Source: UBA8828 sp964510855 (GTDB taxonomy: Bacteria > Verrucomicrobiota > Verrucomicrobiia > Opitutales > UBA953). From it: 46,015 nucleotides of DNA. The notes beneath the pieces were generated by a model. That model was not told where the DNA came from. It saw nothing but the letters and a program-made list of their open reading frames with translations, and ran no database searches. The translations under genes were made by a program, and so were the position numbers. The stretch lies in NCBI GenBank assembly GCA_964510855.1, contig CAZEDB010000013.1, positions 1-46,015 of the forward strand, read 5' to 3'. Shown in pieces: positions 41,581 to 46,015 of the stretch; position 1 is the first letter of the stretch; the number at the start of each line of letters is the position of its first letter.

Positions 41581-41640
41581 GGGTTAAGAGATGAGAGATA
41601 AGAGATTAGAGATTAGAGATGGGAGATGAGAGATAGGGGG
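41581..41640 (+). repeat. Heptad array downstream of the SpoU gene
   Basis: Directly after the TAG stop, eight heptamers follow in register, mostly GAGAT plus GA, AA, TA, TA, GG, GA or AG, ending in GGGG. The phase and unit are the same as behind prs. Confidence 0.88.
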
Positions 41641-41664
41641 TAATGCATACTCCAATTAATGCCA

Positions 41665-41698
41665 ATCCCTAGTCCCCACTTATCCCTAATCTCTAATC
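41665..41698 (-). repeat. Reverse-orientation heptads ending at the first gap
   Basis: The sequence ends in TCCCTAATCTCTAATC just before the N run and contains CCC and CCCC tracts. It is the reverse complement of the GRGATKA unit. The right side of the gap restarts with CTAATCT, so the gap is inside an array. Confidence 0.65.
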
Positions 41699-41798
41699 NN
41701 NNNNNNNNNNNNNNNNNNNNNNNNNNNNNNNNNNNNNNNNNNNNNNNNNNNNNNNNNNNNNNNNNNNNNNNNNNNNNNNNNNNNNNNNNNNNNNNNNN
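41699..41798. other. Scaffold gap of 100 N
   Basis: A run of exactly 100 N, a typical placeholder for a gap of unknown size. Both sides carry the same heptad unit on the same strand, so the true distance may be short or even zero. Confidence 0.98.
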
Positions 41799-41890
41799 CT
41801 AATCTGCTGAACGGCTGTTTAGCTGGACGGCTTGCGATTACTGAGCGGAGTGGCTGCGAGCGGGAAAGCAGCGCGCGGGTTAGCCACTCA

Positions 41891-41967
41891 TCCCTAAGCG
41901 CGTATCCCTAATCCCGCATCTCTTATCTCTAATCCCGCATCTCTAATCTCTAATCCCGTATCTCTAC
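41891..41967 (-). repeat. Heptad array downstream of tal
   Basis: On the minus strand, starting three bases after the TGA stop of tal, ten consecutive heptamers of the GRGAT type follow (with GCGCTTA as one variant). This is the longest clean run of sense-orientation heptads on the minus strand in the window. Only three bases separate the stop from the first full unit. Confidence 0.9.
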
Positions 41968-42921
41968 TCACCCCATCGCCTTCGCCACTAAGTCGTCGAG
42001 TTTCTTGCCATCGATGGCGAAGAGGCGGATGCCTTCAGCAGTTTTTTCCGTGGCCATCGCGTCTTCATTGTGGTGCCAGCGGAATTCCTTTTCGCCCCAA
42101 GTCTTGAGGCTTTCGCCCTCGGCGGCAGATTTAGCGGCGTCGAGTACGTGAGGTACGGCGCCAGCGTCTTTGGCTAATTCATCGAGCAGATTAGGGGCGA
42201 TGGTGAGAAGGTCACAACCGCAGAGAGCTTTGATTTGGCCGCTGTTGCGGAAGGAGGCGCCCATAACCTCAGTCTTAATCCCGTTCTTCTTGTAGTAGGC
42301 AAAGATGCGGCGGACTGATTGCACGCCAGGGTCATTGGCTCCCGCGGAAGCTGCTTCGTTCCAGTTCGCGCCTTGGGTTTTCTTATGCCAGTCGTAGATG
42401 CGGCCGACGAAGGGCGAGATGAGTTGCACTTTAGCTTCAGCGCAGGCGACGGCTTGGGCGAAGGAGAAGAGTAGGGTGAGGTTACAACGGATACCCGCCT
42501 TCTCGAGTTCGGCAGCGGCTTGGATGCCTTCCCAGGTAGAAGCCATTTTAACTAAGATGCGTTCGCGGGGGATGCCAGCGGCTTGGTAAAGGGCGATCAA
42601 CTCTTTCGCCTTGGCTACCGTAGCTACTCGGTCGAAAGAGAGACGCGCGTCGACTTCGGTTGAGACGCGACCAGGGACAATTTTAAGAATCTCGGTGCCA
42701 AAGGCGATAAGCAGGGCATCAACTGCAGCGCTTACGCCCTTAGACTTATTATCGGTGGCGGCCTTTTGCAGTAGGGTCTGGTATTCAGGCATCTGCACTG
42801 CCTTGAGGATAAGACTGGGGTTGGTGGTAGCGTCCAACGGCTTAAAGGCCTTCATGGCCGCGAAATCACCGGTATCGGCGACGACCTTGGTGTGTTGGCG
42901 AAGTTGTTCGAGAGCGTTCAT
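41968..42921 (-). CDS. tal: Transaldolase
   Basis: The 317-residue enzyme transfers a dihydroxyacetone unit between sugar phosphates in the non-oxidative pentose phosphate pathway. It is of the TalB type: ATTNPSLIL, and the Schiff-base Lys125 in ILVKMASTWEGIQAA, followed by CNLTLLFSFAQA and SPFVGRIYDW. Length equals E. coli TalB (317). The gene is single, and both flanks carry heptad arrays and scaffold gaps nearby. Confidence 0.96.
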   Translation of the reverse strand: MNALEQLRQHTKVVADTGDFAAMKAFKPLDATTNPSLILKAVQMPEYQTLLQKAATDNKSKGVSAAVDALLIAFGTEILKIVPGRVSTEVDARLSFDRVATVAKAKELIALYQAAGIPRERILVKMASTWEGIQAAAELEKAGIRCNLTLLFSFAQAVACAEAKVQLISPFVGRIYDWHKKTQGANWNEAASAGANDPGVQSVRRIFAYYKKNGIKTEVMGASFRNSGQIKALCGCDLLTIAPNLLDELAKDAGAVPHVLDAAKSAAEGESLKTWGEKEFRWHHNEDAMATEKTAEGIRLFAIDGKKLDDLVAKAMG

Positions 42922-42987
42922 GGTAGCAGGCGATTAGGATTAAGCGAAAAGGGGGGATTGTGGGAGAAAATTAAGAGGAGGGATTAG

Positions 42988-43087
42988 NNNNNNNNNNNNN
43001 NNNNNNNNNNNNNNNNNNNNNNNNNNNNNNNNNNNNNNNNNNNNNNNNNNNNNNNNNNNNNNNNNNNNNNNNNNNNNNNNNNNNNNN
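42988..43087. other. Scaffold gap of 100 N
   Basis: A second run of exactly 100 N. The left edge ends GGATTAG and the right edge begins AGGGATTAGGG, so the break lies within the heptad repeat. Confidence 0.98.
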
Positions 43088-43115
43088 AGGGATTAGGGAT
43101 GAGGGAGTTGGGTTA
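43088..43115 (+). repeat. Heptads with a G-quadruplex pattern
   Basis: Four GGG tracts at exactly seven-base spacing (43089, 43096, 43103, 43110) are separated by ATTA, ATGA and AGTT. This fits a canonical G-quadruplex and resembles a telomere-like repeat, but on the chromosome of a bacterium it is simply a heptad array. Confidence 0.75.
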
Positions 43116-43159
43116 AGTGGAATGTGCATTTATCTCAATTCTCGCATCCCACAGCCTCG

Positions 43160-43187
43160 TCTCTTATCCCTAATCTCTTATCTCTAA
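43160..43187 (-). repeat. Reverse-orientation heptads abutting the asnS start
   Basis: Four heptamers (TCTCTTA, TCCCTAA, TCTCTTA, TCTCTAA) end five bases before the asnS ATG. The orientation is the reverse complement of the unit seen behind stop codons, so here the repeat occupies the ribosome-binding region. Confidence 0.8.
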
Positions 43188-43192
43188 CCGTC

Positions 43193-44575
43193 ATGCCCTC
43201 CCGCCTCAAAGTCCACGCTGCCCTTGCTGCTTCTCAGCCCACTGCCGGGGTGGTGGTCGCAGGTTGGGTGCGCACGAAGCGCGAGGCCAAAGATTTTTCC
43301 TTTCTCGAAATTAACGACGGCTCCTGCCTACGGAATTTACAGGCGGTTGTGGACCATGGGGTGCCGGGTGCGGAGCTGTTGGCGGAGGTTTTAACTGGGG
43401 CTGCGGTGCGTTTGGTGGGCGATCTTATTGCCTCACCTGCTAAGGGGCAAAGTTGGGAGCTTAAGGCAACGCGCCTAGAACTCCTGGGTAAAGCCGATGC
43501 TTCTTATCCGTTACAGAAAAAAGGTCACACCGCAGAGTTTCTTCGCACCATCCCGCATTTACGTGCGCGCACCAATCGCATCGCTTCGGCCCTGCGGGTG
43601 CGGAGTCGGATGGCGATGGAAGTGCACCAGTTCTTTCAGAAGCGGGGGTTTGCGTATGTTCATACCCCCGTCATTACCGCCAGTGATTGTGAGGGTGCGG
43701 GCGAACTTTTTCGCGTCACTACGCTCGACTTAGAGCAGCCAGCACGCGATGCGGCTGGGCAGGTCGACTGGGCTGCCGATTTCTTTGGTCGGCAAACCTT
43801 CCTAACTGTTTCAGGTCAGCTCGAAGGTGAAACCCTCGCCTGTGCTTTGGGAGATGTTTATACATTTGGTCCGACGTTTCGTGCGGAAAACTCGCAAACC
43901 AGCCGACATGTCAGTGAATTCTGGATGATTGAGCCCGAGATGGCGTTCTGTGATTTGCAGGGCGACATGGCGGTGGCAGAGGCTTTGGTGCAGCATCTGG
44001 TTAGCGCGGCCTTGGAGCATTGTGCCGAGGAGCTCGCCTTCTTTGATGCCTATGTGTCTAAGGGCTTATTGGAGCGCCTGCGCGGGATTATTGCTCAGCC
44101 ATTTGCCCGGGTGAGTTACACCGAAGCGGTCGAGATTCTCTTGGCTTCGGGTCAGGCCTTTGAGTTTCCGGTTAAATGGGGGGAGAACTTCCAGGCTGAG
44201 CACGAGCGGTACCTTACGGAGGCGCACTTTAAACGTCCCGTCACCGTCTTTAACTATCCGGCAGGGGCAAAGCCCTTTTATATGCGCCAAAACGACGATG
44301 GTCGCACGGTCGCGGCGATGGATTTACTTGTTCCAGGGATTGGTGAAATCGTCGGCGGCAGCCAACGGGAAGAGCGTTACGATCGTCTCGAAGCGGCGAT
44401 GCGCGCGCATCAGCTCAATCTCGAAAGCTATGCCTGGTATTTAGATCTCCGTCGCTACGGCACCGTGCCGCACGCCGGCTTTGGTTTAGGTTTCGAACGC
44501 CTACTGATGTTAGTAACGGGCGAGGCTAATATTCGCGACGTCACCGCTTACCCGCGTTCACCAGGGCACGCCTAA
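43193..44575 (+). CDS. asnS: Asparaginyl-tRNA synthetase
   Basis: The 460-residue class IIb synthetase has an OB-fold anticodon domain (VVVAGWVRTKREAKDFSFLE) and the catalytic core with motif 2 TFRAENSQTSRHVSEFWMIE and motif 3 GFGLGFERLLML. The motif SRHVSEFWMIE and the length are those of AsnRS, not AspRS. The ATG at 43193 begins with SRLKVHAALAAS, while a longer reading would translate the heptad repeat. No Shine-Dalgarno is visible because repeat units fill the leader. The stop is 6 bases from the convergent protease gene. Confidence 0.94.
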   Translation: MPSRLKVHAALAASQPTAGVVVAGWVRTKREAKDFSFLEINDGSCLRNLQAVVDHGVPGAELLAEVLTGAAVRLVGDLIASPAKGQSWELKATRLELLGKADASYPLQKKGHTAEFLRTIPHLRARTNRIASALRVRSRMAMEVHQFFQKRGFAYVHTPVITASDCEGAGELFRVTTLDLEQPARDAAGQVDWAADFFGRQTFLTVSGQLEGETLACALGDVYTFGPTFRAENSQTSRHVSEFWMIEPEMAFCDLQGDMAVAEALVQHLVSAALEHCAEELAFFDAYVSKGLLERLRGIIAQPFARVSYTEAVEILLASGQAFEFPVKWGENFQAEHERYLTEAHFKRPVTVFNYPAGAKPFYMRQNDDGRTVAAMDLLVPGIGEIVGGSQREERYDRLEAAMRAHQLNLESYAWYLDLRRYGTVPHAGFGLGFERLLMLVTGEANIRDVTAYPRSPGHA

Positions 44576-44581
44576 GGCAGA

Positions 44582-45463
44582 TTACTTTTTTGGTGCGGGC
44601 GGGTTGGACTTAACGAGTTCAAGAATCGCTAAACCTGGGACGCAGTTACGCCGCACCATCTGGAGATTTTTTTGGTCCCCTTCATTATCGACACTGTAGT
44701 AGACTGAATTTGTCGAGGAGACTAAGCCGACCACATTGCCGCAGAGATCAAGAATGGCGGCGCCGCTTGAACCTTTAGCGTAATCGCAGGTGACTTGCAT
44801 CCATACCGCATCGCGTTCGCGAGGGCTATTACCTTTGCTGTAGCGTGCGATTATGCCCTCAGTTAAGTAGCCATAAGAGCCATCAGGATTGGAGTAGCAG
44901 ACGACATCGGCACCAGCCGCTAAGTCACTGCGGACGGGCAAGGCAGGGAGTTTACGACCTTGGGTATCGACCCGAATGAGTGCCACATCTTGGCCGGCCT
45001 TAGCCGCTAGGACTTCGATCACAGGCAGCAGGGTTCCGTCCGCGAGTAAGACGCCCATGGCGTCGCCTTTCGCATTCGCCGCCACGTGTTGGTTGGTCGC
45101 AATCACGCCGGAGGGATCGACAATCACGCCCGAGGCCATGCTTGAGTGCCAGAGCGGACATTTATCACACTTAAACGCTGTCCCGATGACGACGGTACTG
45201 GCCGCAGCTCGTGCTCGCACGGCTTCGCCACTGAGTGGCTGAGTTGCTGCGGGTAAAAAATTAACCGCCGTGGTCGAGGTGCGCTTAGCTTGTTCGAGTC
45301 GGGCCGTTTGACCCAAGGGAGTTTTGCCTGATTCAGCTAATTGACCTACCCATTTATCGAGCCGGCTAAAAAGCGGACGGTCATCGACGGGCGTGAGTAC
45401 GCTCGCCCCTGGAGTAGCGGCGAGGAGAGCTGGAAAAGTTAGCAGCGCGATAAGCCTTAACAT
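44582..45463 (-). CDS. Secreted trypsin-like serine protease
   Basis: The 293-residue protein has a signal peptide (MLRLIALLTFPALLAATPG). The trypsin-fold domain has the catalytic triad His126 (TNQHVA), Asp159 (QDVALIRV) and Ser233 (AKGSSGAAI). A Cys pair, Cys99 and Cys102 (KCDKC), precedes it and may form a disulfide or bind a metal. There is no PDZ domain, so it is not a full DegP/HtrA. It is probably periplasmic or extracellular. The ATG at 45463 is chosen over one at 45529, which would place 22 extra residues before the signal. It is convergent with asnS. Confidence 0.82.
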   Translation of the reverse strand: MLRLIALLTFPALLAATPGASVLTPVDDRPLFSRLDKWVGQLAESGKTPLGQTARLEQAKRTSTTAVNFLPAATQPLSGEAVRARAAASTVVIGTAFKCDKCPLWHSSMASGVIVDPSGVIATNQHVAANAKGDAMGVLLADGTLLPVIEVLAAKAGQDVALIRVDTQGRKLPALPVRSDLAAGADVVCYSNPDGSYGYLTEGIIARYSKGNSPRERDAVWMQVTCDYAKGSSGAAILDLCGNVVGLVSSTNSVYYSVDNEGDQKNLQMVRRNCVPGLAILELVKSNPPAPKK

Positions 45464-45741
45464 AAGAAAAATTAAATTACGCAGTGGCCGAATGCCTGCA
45501 ATCCTGCGGTTGAGGCGAAGTGTATCCAATAAGTAAGTACAAACGCGCCGGCGGGGCGGTATCTAGGGGTTTTAGCCTAGGTAGGCCCTGAAAAACCTCA
45601 GCGGCGCGGGGATCCCCAAGCGGGCCAGGGCTTAAAGGGCGGGTGAGACCATCCGGGAGAGCTCGGCGGGGGGCTAATCGGGGAAACAGGGCAAATCTGC
45701 CCGATGATTTTATACTTAAGTCGTTGATAATCATATATAAG

Positions 45742-45787
45742 TGACAAGGTTACAATTATTCAAAAAAGTCGCTAAAAAGCCTTGTCA
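45742..45787 (+). repeat. Inverted repeat TGACAAGG / CCTTGTCA
   Basis: Eight perfectly complementary bases at 45742-45749 and 45780-45787 enclose an AT-rich 30-base loop. It may be part of a promoter region or a transcribed leader. Confidence 0.4.
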
Positions 45788-45818
45788 GAGGGGTCCTAGA
45801 CTGTCAGATTGACCTTTC

Positions 45819-45834
45819 TGCTGGTTCGCCAGCA
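45819..45834 (+). repeat. Hairpin with TTCG loop
   Basis: TGCTGG and CCAGCA form a six-base stem around the stable tetraloop TTCG, which suggests that this stretch is transcribed as structured RNA. Confidence 0.45.
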
Positions 45835-45934
45835 CTGTTCCTTGATCACCGAGGTTTGTACCCCCCGTCTCTCGAGCCGGGCACTAATAGTACAAATTGG
45901 GTGTTGACGATGCTCTCGCGAGCGCCACCGTCCG

Positions 45935-46015
45935 CCCTCCCTTCTGATCAAGGAGGGAAACTTTCGGTTCTTTGAGAGTCACTTTGTGCGACTATACGGC
46001 CTAACGTATGGTCAA
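45935..46015 (+). promoter_or_regulatory. Probable rRNA operon leader with boxA-like site
   Basis: A hairpin with CCCTCC-type stem and CTGATC loop (about 45935-45958) is followed by GTTCTTTGA (45967-45975), similar to the boxA element that recruits NusB-NusE for antitermination in rRNA leaders. A nine-base stem with one G-U pair (GACTATACG at 45990 with CGTATGGTC at 46005) ends two bases before the window end. Hairpin-boxA order matches known rRNA leaders. The 16S gene would follow outside the window. No 16S sequence is visible, so this is inference. Confidence 0.4.

Larger units (their letters stand above)
41581..41967. other. Convergent spacer, 387 bases, no gene
   Basis: This spacer between the SpoU gene and tal holds a heptad array at each end, a run of 100 N (41699-41798), and about 90 bases after the gap with an 11-base near-repeat GCTGAACGGCT / GCTGGACGGCT at 41806 and 41822. 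No coding sequence or RNA gene is evident in the readable part. Confidence 0.7.
42922..43192. other. Divergent spacer with heptads and gap
   Basis: The 271 bases between the starts of tal and asnS hold purine-rich sequence with GATTAG words (42934-42987), a run of 100 N, and arrays on both sides of the gap. Promoters for both genes must lie here or inside the gap; none can be assigned. Confidence 0.6.
45464..46015. other. Gene-poor right end, 552 bases
   Basis: No convincing coding sequence is seen. The first 200 bases are GC-rich with short complementary words (GCGCCG near 45545 and CGGCGC near 45602) and GGGCA/TGCCC (45689-45702). From about 45715 the sequence turns AT-rich. The remainder has several stem-loops and a boxA-like site and reads as an RNA leader. 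Confidence 0.6.

Noticed and set aside
44582..45463. DegP/HtrA protease
   Set aside because: The triad fits the trypsin fold, but the protein ends soon after it and has no PDZ domain.
45530..45720. RNase P RNA, tmRNA or cobalamin riboswitch
   Set aside because: The GC-rich stretch looks structured, but the hallmark motifs (for RNase P the GAGGAAAGTCC core, for tmRNA the CCA-ending acceptor) were not found on either strand.
45477..45734. An 85-residue minus-strand protein upstream of the protease
   Set aside because: Pro/Arg/Leu-rich, no recognisable features, overlaps the protease leader; more likely GC-rich noncoding DNA.
45809..45932. Consensus sigma-70 promoters for the rRNA leader
   Set aside because: TTGACC at 45809 and TTGACG at 45904 have no matching -10 box at the correct distance.

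Overview
The window is a bacterial genome scaffold, Gram-negative by content (BamA, Skp, LpxD, an autotransporter, several lipoproteins). The best guess for lineage is Verrucomicrobiota, probably Opitutae. This is inferred from a very large pseudopilin-like protein of a type common in that phylum, the oleA-oleB pair and the style of the genes; no rRNA body is present to confirm it. Gene density is high, many starts overlap the preceding stop, and two runs of exactly 100 N mark scaffold joins.

Layout. 1-3387 (minus): an envelope lipoprotein operon (possible LpoB-like protein, COG3014-like TPR lipoprotein, YcfL-like lipoprotein) and a small membrane protein. 3440-3787: a small unknown gene. 3788-3966: a regulatory region with a 19-bp palindrome, two DnaA-box-like sites and a hairpin, before a 2043-residue autotransporter (3967-10098) that ends in a clear terminator. 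10195-13548: MscS channel, CxC redoxin, NERD-helicase. 13545-23098 (minus): a tightly packed five-gene run of a secreted protein, a giant pseudopilin-like protein and a complete iron-type ABC importer. 23287-28927 and on to 29874: dnaB-bamA-skp-lpxD-prs. 30147-30656 (minus): lipoprotein peroxiredoxin. 30820-33991: fabZ-fabI-oleA-oleB, which looks like fatty-acid elongation enzymes joined to the first and third enzymes of long-chain olefin synthesis; oleC and oleD are not here. 34238-39409: gyrB-gyrA, with a terminator. 39465-44575: rlmD, a SpoU methyltransferase, transaldolase, asnS. 44582-45463 (minus): a secreted serine protease. The last 550 bases carry no convincing gene and end in what looks like the antitermination leader of an rRNA operon.

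The most unusual feature is a family of degenerate heptanucleotide arrays (consensus GRGATKA on the sense strand of the upstream gene). They start within 0 to 12 bases of the stop codons of five genes and also lie in the tal/asnS divergent spacer. Between convergent genes they face each other as inverted arrays; some strands match G-quadruplex patterns, and most units spell a stop codon. Both scaffold gaps fall inside these arrays, and the left end of the window is in one too, so they are probably a genome-wide dispersed repeat that breaks assembly.
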